A stretch of 50,449 bases of DNA from Bacteroidia bacterium. Its GTDB lineage: Bacteria; Bacteroidota; Ignavibacteria; UBA10030. Every line of letters begins with the position of its first letter. Position 1 is the stretch's first letter. Below the pieces are notes generated by a model. It did no database searches, was not told where the DNA came from, and saw nothing but the letters and a program-made list of their open reading frames with translations. Location of the stretch: contig BQML01000013.1 in assembly GCA_022180565.1 (NCBI GenBank), positions 1 to 50,449 of the forward strand, written 5' to 3'. Below, piece by piece: positions 17,426 through 25,372 of this stretch. Both the position numbers and the translations under genes were made by a program.

Positions 17426-17452
17426 CAAAACCCCGCTCATCGCGGGGTTTTG
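17426..17452. terminator. Bidirectional hairpin terminator between catabolic operon and cspA
   Basis: A perfect 11-bp stem (CAAAACCCCGC with GCGGGGTTTTG) closes a 5-nt loop. A-rich and T-rich ends sit on both sides, so it can terminate transcription from either direction. It lies in the 77-nt space between the convergent GH88-type gene and cspA. Confidence 0.9.
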
Positions 17453-17472
17453 CTTGTGGTTCAGGATGCCGT

Positions 17473-17673
17473 TTAGACAACCCGGACGTTCTTGGCCGAT
17501 GGGCCTTTGGGGCCGTTCTCGACGTCGAACTCAACCGTGTCGCCTTCGTTCAGGGTCTTGTACCCGTCTCCGTTAATGGCGCGGAAGTGCACAAACACAT
17601 CGCTGCCGCCATTGCGGGAAATGAAGCCGAAACCTTTTGCTGCGTTGAACCACTTGACTGTTCCTTTTTCCAT
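17473..17673 (-). CDS. cspA: Cold shock protein, CspA family
   Basis: The 66-residue protein is a single cold-shock domain. It begins [18 protein letters not shown] with RNP1 (KGFGFI) and continues with DVFVHF (RNP2), the standard OB-fold single-strand nucleic acid binding surface; the length is that of CspA/CspB. The start at 17673 is set by family alignment and by GAAAGGA a few bases upstream on the minus strand; a longer frame reaching 17769 adds 32 residues foreign to the family. A predicted promoter near 17950 would give a leader of about 240 nt, as is usual for cold-inducible csp genes. Confidence 0.95.
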   Translation of the reverse strand: MEKGTVKWFNAAKGFGFISRNGGSDVFVHFRAINGDGYKTLNEGDTVEFDVENGPKGPSAKNVRVV

Positions 17674-17700
17674 GGAACGAGTCCTTTCTTGTAGAGTGAC

Positions 17701-17720
17701 CTCCGGCTGAACCGCCGGAG
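17701..17720 (-). promoter_or_regulatory. Hairpin in the cspA leader
   Basis: A perfect 7-bp inverted repeat, CTCCGGC and GCCGGAG with a 6-nt loop, lies about 30 nt upstream of the cspA start codon on the transcribed strand. In other bacteria csp leaders fold into temperature-dependent structures that control ribosome access. Whether this hairpin does so is inference. Confidence 0.4.
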
Positions 17721-17924
17721 AAGGTGTACGCCGAACAACCGAAAACATCACTTCCTCCTCACGAATCACATCTCATGAGTTCTCATCTGACTGACGGCGC
17801 TTAACCTCTGCCTGAGGACAGGCTTGGAAGGTACTCTTGCGGCAGCAGCGGATCCGCTTTCGTCTCGCAACGAATCGCGGGGACTTGAAGATGTGTGGAC
17901 GGTGTACAGTTATTTGACATAGCT

Positions 17925-17953
17925 AATATACTATCCTTCCGCATGAGAAGCAA
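17925..17953 (-). promoter_or_regulatory. Predicted promoter for cspA
   Basis: On the minus strand, TTGCTT (17948-17953) and TATATT (17925-17930) are separated by exactly 17 bp. The pair matches the TTGnnn, 17 bp, TAnnTT pattern found before several other genes in this window. Transcription would start near 17918, giving a long leader before the ATG at 17673. The stretch 17674-18142 contains no gene. Confidence 0.55.
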
Positions 17954-18065
17954 GCTTATTCGTCGGACAATTTCTCCCGCCACGCTTCCCAACGTCTTGA
18001 CCTTCGTGATTCTTTCCCGTTCTCTCACACTCCAACGTTCTCATGCTCAACCCATTACGCTTTTA

Positions 18066-18094
18066 TTGACTTTTCTCCCATTTTTGTCTAAACT
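18066..18094 (+). promoter_or_regulatory. Predicted promoter for the nuo operon
   Basis: TTGACT at 18066-18071 and TAAACT at 18089-18094 are spaced by 17 bp. The predicted start falls near 18101, about 42 nt before the nuoA ATG. The surrounding sequence is AT-rich compared with the flanking genes. Confidence 0.55.
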
Positions 18095-18098
18095 TCAC

Positions 18099-18119
18099 TG
18101 TCAAAAGTTGACACTTTTG
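18099..18119. promoter_or_regulatory. Inverted repeats over the nuo transcription start, possible operator
   Basis: Two overlapping perfect inverted repeats are present: TGTCAA-AAG-TTGACA (18099-18113) and CAAAAGT-TGAC-ACTTTTG (18102-18119). They cover the predicted start site of the nuo transcript. This is the position expected of a repressor site, though a short mRNA hairpin is an alternative. No cognate regulator is visible nearby. Confidence 0.4.
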
Positions 18120-18142
18120 CCCGTTTTTCGCTGTTGTATTCT

Positions 18143-18499
18143 ATGATTGAACAGTATCTCCCGATCTTTCTGACGCTGACGGCCGCCGTACTGTTCGGCT
18201 TTGTCATGGTCAAGCTGAACGAATGGCTCGGTCCGAAGAGGCCCGATCCTGAAAAGCTTTCGACGTATGAGAGCGGAATGGAACCGGTCAGAACTGCCCG
18301 GGAGCGCTTCTCCGTAAAGTTCTACATGGTTGCTGTGCTGTTTATCATCTTCGACATTGAGGTTGTGTTCATGTATCCGTGGGCCGTGTCGTTCCACGAT
18401 CTTGGTCCGATTGGTTTCTTCAGCATGATGACGTTCATCCTCATCCTCCTCGTGGGATATTTTTACGTGTGGCGGAAAGGAGCGTTGCAATGGGATTAG
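18143..18499 (+). CDS. nuoA: NADH-quinone oxidoreductase subunit A
   Basis: A 118-residue membrane subunit of complex I with three hydrophobic helices (near residues 5-25, 62-82 and 87-108). The conserved loop between helices 1 and 2 shows YESGMEPV, and helix 2 has [15 protein letters not shown], both diagnostic for NuoA. The ATG at 18143 is preferred over a TTG at 18134. It overlaps nuoB by 10 nt and begins a nuoABCDEF block behind its own promoter. Confidence 0.95.
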   Translation: MIEQYLPIFLTLTAAVLFGFVMVKLNEWLGPKRPDPEKLSTYESGMEPVRTARERFSVKFYMVAVLFIIFDIEVVFMYPWAVSFHDLGPIGFFSMMTFILILLVGYFYVWRKGALQWD

Positions 18500-19026
18500 A
18501 GAAAGCGCTGGGCGATGCCCTGATGCTCACAAGGCTTGATGACGCCATCAACTGGTGCCGCAAGAATTCCCTCTTTCCCATGCCGATGGGCATTTCCTGC
18601 TGCGCAATCGAGATGATGGCGTTCGCCGGCCCAAGGTTCGATGCCTCGCGCTTCGGATCGGAGGTCTTTCGCTTCTCGCCGCGGCAGGCAGATGTGATGA
18701 TCGTGGCCGGAACCACAACGTACAAGATGGCCAGAGTCGTGCGCAAGATTTATGACCAGATGCCTGATCCGAAATGGGTGATCGCAATGGGGGCCTGCAC
18801 TTCGTCCGGAGGTATGTACAGGACGTACTCCGTTGTCCAGGGAATTGATCAGTTCCTTCCGGTGGATCTCTATGTCGCGGGCTGTCCGCCTCGTCCCGAT
18901 AACCTCTTGAATGCCTTGATCCATCTGCAGAAAAAAGTGCAACGCGGGGAGAGCAGGGGGAGTTCGACGTCGATCATTGGCGAGTTTCCCCGTCCGGAGT
19001 CTGCGCTCGTCAAGACTGCAGTATGA
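18490..19026 (+). CDS. nuoB: NADH-quinone oxidoreductase subunit B
   Basis: A 178-residue subunit that holds cluster N2, the last iron-sulfur centre before quinone. The four ligands are visible: the tandem C37-C38 in [11 protein letters not shown]103 in GACTSSGG and C132 in AGCPPRP. The peripheral-arm signature [16 protein letters not shown] is intact. The start at 18490 lies inside the end of nuoA, and its stop overlaps the nuoC ATG, which indicates translational coupling. Confidence 0.97.
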   Translation: MGLEKALGDALMLTRLDDAINWCRKNSLFPMPMGISCCAIEMMAFAGPRFDASRFGSEVFRFSPRQADVMIVAGTTTYKMARVVRKIYDQMPDPKWVIAMGACTSSGGMYRTYSVVQGIDQFLPVDLYVAGCPPRPDNLLNALIHLQKKVQRGESRGSSTSIIGEFPRPESALVKTAV

Positions 19027-19505
19027 ACAACACCGTTCTTCAGAAGCTCCGATCAACGTTCGGAGATGCCGTGATCGAAGCGGGAGAGTTCCGCGGTGAA
19101 CTTACGGTCGTGATCGCGAAGGACCGCATCATCGACGTCTGCCGTTTCCTCAAGGAAGATCCCGTTCTCCGGTACGACCTCCTGGCAGACCTGTGCGGCC
19201 TCGACATGTATACTCCGATCAAACGATTCGGTGTTGTGTACAATCTGTACTCCCTCAAGAACAAGCATCGCATCCGGTTGAAGACGTTTGTGGATGAAGA
19301 TGATCCGCACGTGGCAAGCGTCACCGGCGTGTGGGGAACGGCCAACTGGCACGAGAGAGAAGCCTACGACATGTTCGGCATTGTGTTCGACGGCCACCCG
19401 GACCTGAGACGGATCTACATGCCGGATGAATTTGAGTTTTACCCCCTTCGCAAAGATTTTCCGCTCATGGGAATCCCAGGATCGATTCCCCTTCCGAAAA
19501 AATAA
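19023..19505 (+). CDS. nuoC: NADH-quinone oxidoreductase subunit C
   Basis: A 160-residue 30-kDa-type subunit of the peripheral arm. The family signature is present as [23 protein letters not shown] around residues 109-131, followed by the LRKDFPL end. It is a separate gene and not fused to nuoD as in E. coli. It overlaps nuoB by 4 nt and is followed within 4 nt by nuoD. Confidence 0.96.
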   Translation: MNNTVLQKLRSTFGDAVIEAGEFRGELTVVIAKDRIIDVCRFLKEDPVLRYDLLADLCGLDMYTPIKRFGVVYNLYSLKNKHRIRLKTFVDEDDPHVASVTGVWGTANWHEREAYDMFGIVFDGHPDLRRIYMPDEFEFYPLRKDFPLMGIPGSIPLPKK

Positions 19506-19509
19506 CGGG

Positions 19510-20772
19510 ATGGATCATCCGCTCCAGGAAAAAGAAGTCAGCCGTAAATCGAGAATTCTCCAGGCACTCGAAGATCAGAATACGGCAATCTCGTTTGACG
19601 ATCCGCTTGAGAGCGATCTCGTCCTGAACATGGGTCCTCAGCATCCGGCAACCCACGGCGTGCTGAGATTGCTGATTCGGCTGGACGGCGAAACCGTGAT
19701 CGGATGTGTTCCCGAAGTGGGGTATCTCCACCGGGGCTACGAAAAACTTGCCGAAGCCTCGTCCTACCATGAGTTCATTCCGCACACCGACAGGCTCGAC
19801 TATCTCTCGCCTCTGTCGAACAACGTTGCCTATGTGCTGGCAGTGGAAAAGCTGTTGGGAATCGAAGCTCCGCCGCGGGCACAGTACATCAGAACAATGA
19901 TCTCAGAACTGGCGAGGATATCCTCTCATCTGCTCTGGCTGGGCAGTATGGCCATGGACGTCGGCGCTCTTACCGTGTTCATGTGGAGCTTCCGCGAACG
20001 GGAGAAGCTCTACGATGTGTTTGAGCTCCTGGTGGGTGCCAGGTTTACGACAAGTTACACCCGCATTGGCGGACTGGCGCATGATATGACGGACGAGGCA
20101 GAAGCCGCTGTTCGTGCATTTATCAGCGAATTCCCCGAGAGACTTCTTGAATGCGAGAAACTGCTCAACAAGAACCGCATTTTTGTGGAGCGCACGGACG
20201 GGATTGGCGTGATCGCACGGGATGTGGCGATCGACCTGGGATTAACCGGTCCCAACCTTCGGGCTTGCGGCGTTCAGCACGACCTGCGCCGCGCCAATCC
20301 GTATCTTGTGTACGACCAGCTCGATTTTGAGATTCCCGTGTACGAGGGGGGAGACTCGCTGGCACGGTACTACGTTCGCATGGAGGAAATGAAGCAAAGC
20401 CAGAAGATGGTGGTTCAGCTTCTGGAGAAGATCCCGCGGGGTGAGATCCATACGCAGGCACCGAAGAAGGTTCTCCCCCGGAAGGAGCGGATCTACACAA
20501 AAATGGAGGAATTGATTCACGATTTCATGCTGATCAATTTCGGGATTGATCCGCCCCCGGGCGAAGTGTATCACGCGGTCGAAGCCCCGAAAGGGGAGCT
20601 CGGATTCTATTTTTACAGCAACGGGGAAGGCAATCCCTGGCGTATGAAGATCCGCTCGCCTTCGTTCGTGAACCTTCAATCGCTTCCTGTGATGTTGTTG
20701 GGAAACATGGTTTCTGACGTGGTTGCCATCATCGGCAGTTTGGATCCCGTGATGGGGGAAGCGGATAAATGA
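19510..20772 (+). CDS. nuoD: NADH-quinone oxidoreductase subunit D
   Basis: A 420-residue 49-kDa-type subunit that forms the quinone site with NuoB. It has LNMGPQHPATHGVLRLL near residues 40-56, EVGYLHRGYEK, and the C-terminal run IRSPSFVNLQSLP, ending with DPVMGEADK, close to the family's usual DPVMGEVDR. The ATG at 19510 is chosen because family alignment begins shortly after it; the longer frame from 19426 would overlap nuoC by 80 nt. The residues before the conserved core form a short charged extension. Confidence 0.96.
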   Translation: MDHPLQEKEVSRKSRILQALEDQNTAISFDDPLESDLVLNMGPQHPATHGVLRLLIRLDGETVIGCVPEVGYLHRGYEKLAEASSYHEFIPHTDRLDYLSPLSNNVAYVLAVEKLLGIEAPPRAQYIRTMISELARISSHLLWLGSMAMDVGALTVFMWSFREREKLYDVFELLVGARFTTSYTRIGGLAHDMTDEAEAAVRAFISEFPERLLECEKLLNKNRIFVERTDGIGVIARDVAIDLGLTGPNLRACGVQHDLRRANPYLVYDQLDFEIPVYEGGDSLARYYVRMEEMKQSQKMVVQLLEKIPRGEIHTQAPKKVLPRKERIYTKMEELIHDFMLINFGIDPPPGEVYHAVEAPKGELGFYFYSNGEGNPWRMKIRSPSFVNLQSLPVMLLGNMVSDVVAIIGSLDPVMGEADK

Positions 20773-20839
20773 ACCTGTCGTCAACCGATTTCCACTTGCC
20801 GTTTGGCATTTGAAGCCATTGGCAAGGGGAACATTCAAA

Positions 20840-21325
20840 TTGGAAATCCTGAAGAACCGCATGCTTGGTCCCCACCATCTCCAACACCTCGAAGAACTGA
20901 AGAAACTGTATCCGACGTCCCAGGCTCTTGTCCTTCCCGTATTGTGGATGGTGCAGGAACAGGAGGGATACATTTCAAAGGAGAGCATGCGCTACGTGGC
21001 GGATCTGCTGAGTGTTCCGTACGGGCACGTTTTGGGCGTGGTGACGTTCTACACCATGTTCCATCAGAGCCCTGTTGGGAAGCATCACATTGAAGTCTGC
21101 ACGAACGTCTCCTGCATGTTGAAGGGGGCCGCGAACATCGTCAGGCATCTGGAGAGCAAACTTGGCATCAGAATAGGGGAAACCTCGAAGGACGGCAAGT
21201 GGTCTCTTGCCGAGGTGGAGTGCATGGGGGCCTGCGGCGGCGCGCCGATGTGCGCTGTCGGAGGGGAATATCATGAACATCTGACAACCCAAGAGATCGA
21301 CCGGTTGCTGGAGCGCCTTTCTTGA
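20840..21325 (+). CDS. nuoE: NADH-quinone oxidoreductase subunit E
   Basis: A 24-kDa-type subunit of about 161 residues with a thioredoxin-like [2Fe-2S] domain. Four cysteines appear as CTNVSC and CMGAC. The start is set by the ribosome site: a TTG at 20840 has AAGGGGA at 20824-20830, 9 nt upstream. Alternatives are TTG 20810 and ATG 20861. A 67-nt gap separates it from nuoD. Its TGA overlaps the TTG of nuoF. Confidence 0.92.
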   Translation: MEILKNRMLGPHHLQHLEELKKLYPTSQALVLPVLWMVQEQEGYISKESMRYVADLLSVPYGHVLGVVTFYTMFHQSPVGKHHIEVCTNVSCMLKGAANIVRHLESKLGIRIGETSKDGKWSLAEVECMGACGGAPMCAVGGEYHEHLTTQEIDRLLERLS

Positions 21326-22599
21326 ACCCGCTGAAGATGGAACCCGTCATCCTCCCAAATATCAAGAATCTTCACACGATTGAAGTGTACGAGGCCCATG
21401 GGGGCTACAAGGCTCTCCGGAAGGCGTTGGGCATGAAGCCCGAAGAGGTGGTGGAGGAGGTAAAGAAATCGAACCTGCGGGGCAGAGGGGGCGCGTGTTT
21501 TCCCACCGGCCTCAAGTGGTCATTCATGCCGAAAAAGACAGACAAGCCGAAGTATCTGTGCGTGAACGGCGATGAGTCGGAGCCGGGGACATTCAAGGAC
21601 CGTCAGATTTTCGAATTCAATCCGCATCTGATGATCGAAGGGACGCTCATCGCGTGTTACGCGATGGGAATTAAGACCGCTTTCATCTACATCAGAGGTG
21701 AATACGAGCGATGGATCCGCATGGTGGAGAAGGCGCTCATGGATGCGCGCCGCAGAGGATACGTTGGAGAGAACATTCTTGATTCGGGTTTCTCGACGGA
21801 CATTGTCGTCCATAAAGGAGCCGGTGCCTACATCTGCGGAGAGGAATCGGCCCTGATGAATTCGATCGAGGGGGAGAGGGGCTATCCGCGTGTCAAGCCC
21901 CCGTTCCCGGCGCAATACGGCCTCTGGGGATGTCCAACCACGATCAACAACGTTGAAACGATCAGCAATGTGCCGTTGATCGTCTCGAACGGGTGGGAAT
22001 GGTACGCAAAGATCGGCGCGCCCAAGCATCCCGGTCCGATTCTGGTTGGTGTAAGCGGTCATGTCAAGAAGCCGGGCGTGTATGAAATGCCCACAGGTGT
22101 TTCCCTGCTGGAAATCATCTACAAATATGCCGGCGGCGTTCCCGATGACAAGAAAATCAAGGCGGTGATTCCCGGAGGATCTTCGACCCCGATTCTTCGG
22201 GGCGACCAACTCGAAGGTGTATGCATGGATGCGGATTCCATGAAGGCGGCAGGTTCAGCCGTGGGCACGGCAGGACTGATTGTCATGGATGAAGATACGG
22301 ATCTGATTGCCGTCCTTGCCCGCATTGCAAAGTTCTATCACCATGAATCCTGCGGCCAGTGTACGCCGTGCCGGGAGGGAACGGGATGGTTGGAGAAGAT
22401 TCTGAACAGGTTTGTGAGGGGGGAGGGGCGAAAAGAGGATCTGGATCTGTTGATGGACGTTGCCAACAATATCGAAGGCAACACGATCTGTGCGTTGGGT
22501 GACGCCGCGGCATGGCCCGTGCAATCGATGTTACGGCGCTTCAGGGATGAATTCGAGCGCCGGGTTCTCTCGCGCCCGGTGGAGGACCTGGTCGCCTGA
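21322..22599 (+). CDS. nuoF: NADH-quinone oxidoreductase subunit F
   Basis: A 425-residue 51-kDa-type subunit that binds FMN, NADH and cluster N3. The nucleotide-binding loop GRGGACFPTGLKW is near residues 54-66, VNGDESEPGTFKD follows, and the cluster ligands are in ESCGQCTPCREGT plus C-ALGDAAAWP. A TTG at 21322 with GGAG 8 nt upstream is taken as the start; ATG 21337 is the alternative. It is the last nuo gene here; nuoG to nuoN are not in the window. Confidence 0.95.
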   Translation: MNPLKMEPVILPNIKNLHTIEVYEAHGGYKALRKALGMKPEEVVEEVKKSNLRGRGGACFPTGLKWSFMPKKTDKPKYLCVNGDESEPGTFKDRQIFEFNPHLMIEGTLIACYAMGIKTAFIYIRGEYERWIRMVEKALMDARRRGYVGENILDSGFSTDIVVHKGAGAYICGEESALMNSIEGERGYPRVKPPFPAQYGLWGCPTTINNVETISNVPLIVSNGWEWYAKIGAPKHPGPILVGVSGHVKKPGVYEMPTGVSLLEIIYKYAGGVPDDKKIKAVIPGGSSTPILRGDQLEGVCMDADSMKAAGSAVGTAGLIVMDEDTDLIAVLARIAKFYHHESCGQCTPCREGTGWLEKILNRFVRGEGRKEDLDLLMDVANNIEGNTICALGDAAAWPVQSMLRRFRDEFERRVLSRPVEDLVA

Positions 22600-22619
22600 G
22601 CCCGCCGGAACTTCCGGGG

Positions 22620-22678
22620 AAAAAACTCGTATACGATCCCAAAGGACAGGCTCCTGGGGACGCGCATACGGGTTTTTT
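22620..22678 (+). terminator. Long nested hairpin terminator of the nuo operon
   Basis: Bases 22620-22635 (starting A6) pair with 22663-22678 (ending T6) over 16 positions with one G-U wobble and one mismatch. A second hairpin, CCC/AGGA with TCCT/GGGG, sits inside the loop. The A6/T6 ends give the usual terminator form. It lies 20 nt after the nuoF stop and 43 nt before the sigma factor ATG. Confidence 0.75.
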
Positions 22679-22721
22679 GCTTTCCGGAACCCAGCGCCGA
22701 ACGCGACCCGGCGGGAACACG

Positions 22722-23378
22722 ATGGCGAAAGCATCCGTCTATATGAATGAGCCCCTGCACAAAGCAGGATCAGACCGGTCGTCGGACCGTCGGCCGATGC
22801 CTGACGAGGCAATGGAAACCAGGAACGACGATGTGCTGATCTCGCTGTTTCAGAGCGGAGACCAGGGTGTCTTTCGCGTTCTGGTAGAACGGTATCAGGA
22901 GCGCATCCGCAATCTGTTATTCTCGATCTTCCATGAGACCGAGACGATTGACGACCTCGCCCAGGAGGTGTTCATCAAGGCATATGAGGGCCTCGGCCGG
23001 TTCCGATTCGAATCTTCCTTCTACACGTGGCTCTACAGGATCGCGGTCAATCGCGCTCGGGACGAATTGCGAAAGCGCAAAGTGCGCCGATTCTTTTCGT
23101 TCCATGGACTGGACGGTTCGACAGAAAAGGAAGTGACAGAGCGCACCACGGTCCAACCGGTCTCTATAGATGAACAGGAACTTGTGGCGAAGGGTCTTGA
23201 AGCTCTTCCGGAAAAATACCGGATGCCAGTGATTCTGAAGGATCTTGACGGACTTTCCTATGAGGAGATCTCCGAAGTGCTTGAGTGCGAGGTGGGTACC
23301 GTCAAGTCGAGATTGTCGAGAGGTCGCACCATGCTGAGGAATATTCTGGCACCGTTACTGAGGGAATCCGGGCAATGA
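22722..23378 (+). CDS. ECF-type RNA polymerase sigma factor
   Basis: A 218-residue sigma-70 family protein of the extracytoplasmic function group. Region 2 shows DLAQEVFIKAYEGLGRF (about 78-94) and FYTWLYRIAVNRARDELRKRK (about 100-120). Region 4 shows LPEKYRMPVIL, then LSYEEISEVLECEVGTVKSRLSRGR near 175-196. An N-terminal extension of about 35 polar residues precedes region 2; initiation at a later Met (about residue 31) is possible. The stop overlaps the ATG of the next gene, the probable cognate anti-sigma factor. Confidence 0.93.
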   Translation: MAKASVYMNEPLHKAGSDRSSDRRPMPDEAMETRNDDVLISLFQSGDQGVFRVLVERYQERIRNLLFSIFHETETIDDLAQEVFIKAYEGLGRFRFESSFYTWLYRIAVNRARDELRKRKVRRFFSFHGLDGSTEKEVTERTTVQPVSIDEQELVAKGLEALPEKYRMPVILKDLDGLSYEEISEVLECEVGTVKSRLSRGRTMLRNILAPLLRESGQ

Positions 23379-24823
23379 ACGGCTTGTCCAAACAGGAACT
23401 GCGTGAGCTTTTGTCGCTTGCCGTTGACGGGGAACTGGACGCTGAACGTCAGAAGGCCCTTGACGAATACTGCTCTTCACACCCCGAGGCGATGCGCGAA
23501 CTTCAGGAGCTCAGACGCTTAAAGACCCTCATGCGCGCACGGGGAACGATTGCGCCAAACCCGTTCTTCTGGACCCGGCTCTCGAGGTCGCTGGAAAAGA
23601 GTGCAGAGGAGTCTGAAAATCTGCTTCCCTTCCCGTCAAAATTCCTCCCCGCCGCTTCCGCGATTGCGATTGTGACATTCATCGGAATCGGTATTACCGT
23701 CTTCCTCCAGCGTGGACCGCTCCTCCAGTTCATTTCCGAAACCTCCACAGAGGTCCAGCACGCGTATGAAAACAGCATTCTGAAGGGGTCCATCCTGCCG
23801 CTCTTTGCCAATATCGGCAATGACGAGGTTCTTCAGTACGCCCTGTTCGGGACGCTTCCGTTGGACAAGGGATCCGACGCCGCGCTGAGAGTCGATGAGG
23901 CAAGCGCCGAGGGGTACAAGATCGAAGTCGGCTTGAAAGCTGAGAAGCTCAACCGGCCGGCAGTGACCGTTAAGGACCTCTATGCTGAAGTGAAGCCGAC
24001 GAAGGTGCAGGCTGTTCGAATCGACTCGGTTTTGAAATCCGCCAGGGAGAAAATCGCACGCGCCGGATTTTACGCAGAAAACAACGCGCTTGCGATCGAT
24101 CCCGAGATCACCCAGCTGAACAGACGAGTGCTTTCAAGGATCGTTGGGGTCCTTGGGCCCGCCCAGCGAAAGAGGTTGGACAGGTTCCTGAGAGAACGTC
24201 GGGCCGCGTACACGGTGGATTTTGATGAACCACACCCAACAGAGCTTCCCCCGGCCGTTCCCAGGCATGCCTCGGTCAGCGACCGTCCGCGGGACTACAT
24301 CGTGATCACACCGGATTCGTTCGCCGTTGCAACGCTCGCCTTTGATGTGGACAGCCTCCATGGCCAGTGGTCTGTGCAAATACAATCGAATATGGTGCAG
24401 ATGCACAGAAAGCTTGAAGAGTTTGTCCGTGCACAGGCGCGCCGGGCTCCCATCATTCCCGAACGAACGGAAGCGCCAGTGCGGGTTGTCGGGGAGGGGG
24501 ACGTGATGTCGATTGAGATCGGAAGGATCTTTGTGGACGAGGAACGGAATTTGCCACGGCTGGTTGTGGCTCCCAGGGGACGGGGGGAGACGTTCTTCAG
24601 ATTTGAAATGCGCACCGGTACGGTGTCCGGCGACAGCGATCGCCTGAATATCCATCCCGAGCTTGATATCGAGGCTCAAGTCCGCACTCAGATGGATTCC
24701 ATGGTGAAACACCTGGAAAGAATGCAGGACAGGCAGTTGAGGGAATTGCGGACTCGCGATTCCCTCAGGGCTCTCCGCGAGGCCGCTCACCGCCGCGCGG
24801 TGATTGCGGATTCTCTTCGGTAA
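23375..24823 (+). CDS. Probable anti-sigma factor with one membrane helix and a large extracytoplasmic domain
   Basis: A 482-residue protein coupled by ATGA to the ECF sigma gene. The N-terminal 75 residues resemble an anti-sigma domain (LSLAVDGELDAERQKALDEY, then C-SSHPEAMRELQEL), but only one Cys is present, so it is not a zinc-binding ZAS domain. A single membrane helix spans about 91-111. The outer part of about 370 residues is basic and Arg-rich at its end. It has an LNRRVLSRIVGVLGPAQRKRL segment reminiscent of Spy/CpxP-like periplasmic helices, and a C-terminal coiled-coil-like tail. Sensing of envelope state through this domain is an inference; I do not recognise its family. Confidence 0.7.
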   Translation: MNGLSKQELRELLSLAVDGELDAERQKALDEYCSSHPEAMRELQELRRLKTLMRARGTIAPNPFFWTRLSRSLEKSAEESENLLPFPSKFLPAASAIAIVTFIGIGITVFLQRGPLLQFISETSTEVQHAYENSILKGSILPLFANIGNDEVLQYALFGTLPLDKGSDAALRVDEASAEGYKIEVGLKAEKLNRPAVTVKDLYAEVKPTKVQAVRIDSVLKSAREKIARAGFYAENNALAIDPEITQLNRRVLSRIVGVLGPAQRKRLDRFLRERRAAYTVDFDEPHPTELPPAVPRHASVSDRPRDYIVITPDSFAVATLAFDVDSLHGQWSVQIQSNMVQMHRKLEEFVRAQARRAPIIPERTEAPVRVVGEGDVMSIEIGRIFVDEERNLPRLVVAPRGRGETFFRFEMRTGTVSGDSDRLNIHPELDIEAQVRTQMDSMVKHLERMQDRQLRELRTRDSLRALREAAHRRAVIADSLR

Positions 24824-24842
24824 GCAAGAGAATCTTGCTTTT
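24822..24842 (+). terminator. Terminator after the sigma/anti-sigma pair
   Basis: AAGCAAGA pairs with TCTTGCTT around a GAA loop immediately after the anti-sigma stop codon, followed by TT. The right arm contains the TTGCTT proposed as the -35 box of the dut promoter, so terminator and promoter overlap. Confidence 0.65.
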
Positions 24843-24864
24843 CGCACCATCGGTATCTATATTT
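24835..24864 (+). promoter_or_regulatory. Predicted promoter for dut
   Basis: TTGCTT (24835-24840) and TATATT (24858-24863) with 17 bp between. The start would be near 24870, about 30 nt before the TTG codon of dut. The same two hexamers with the same spacing occur before cspA. Confidence 0.55.
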
Positions 24865-24901
24865 CCCCACTGAATTCCCTTCCACCAGCCAGTCGAACCC
24901 T

Positions 24902-25372
24902 TTGTCGACTCCGATTACAGTAAGGATTTCCCGCGTCGGATCGCATGACCTGCCGCTTCCGGCTTATGCCACAGAAGGGTCGGCAGGTATGGATATCTGT
25001 GCCGCTGTGGAAGCCGATGTACACATCCGGCCCGGCGAAACCGCCCTGATCCCCGCGGGCATCATCATCGAACTGCCTCCCGGGTATGAGGCCCAAATCA
25101 GACCGCGGAGCGGCCTTGCCCTGAAACACAGCGTGGGAATCCTCAATTCGCCTGGCACGATTGACTCCGATTACCGGGGGGAAGTGAAGATCATCCTCAC
25201 CAATTTCGGCAAGACGGACTTTGTGGTTCGAAAAGGGGACAGGATCGCCCAGATGATCGTAGCGCGGTACGAGCGCGTCCGCTGGAACGAGGTGCCCGAT
25301 GTCGCCGCAACCGAACGCGGGGCAGGAGGGTTCGGACATACCGGCGTTAAAGCAGAGCGATTCAATGGCTAG
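24902..25372 (+). CDS. dut: dUTP diphosphatase
   Basis: A 156-residue trimeric-type dUTPase, which hydrolyses dUTP to dUMP and pyrophosphate. All five motifs can be read: AGMDICA (1), IRPRSGLAL (2), [11 protein letters not shown] with the catalytic Asp (3), GDRIAQM (4) and [10 protein letters not shown] (5). The only start before motif 1 with the right spacing is TTG at 24902; no clear Shine-Dalgarno precedes it. Motif 5 has His in place of the usual Ser in GFGST. It overlaps the next gene by 8 nt. Confidence 0.93.
   Translation: MSTPITVRISRVGSHDLPLPAYATEGSAGMDICAAVEADVHIRPGETALIPAGIIIELPPGYEAQIRPRSGLALKHSVGILNSPGTIDSDYRGEVKIILTNFGKTDFVVRKGDRIAQMIVARYERVRWNEVPDVAATERGAGGFGHTGVKAERFNG

Noticed and set aside
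17914-17932. Plus-strand TTGACA with TATACT for nuo
   Set aside because: The boxes are only 7 bp apart and the site is 220 bp from nuoA; the same bases fit better as the minus-strand cspA promoter.
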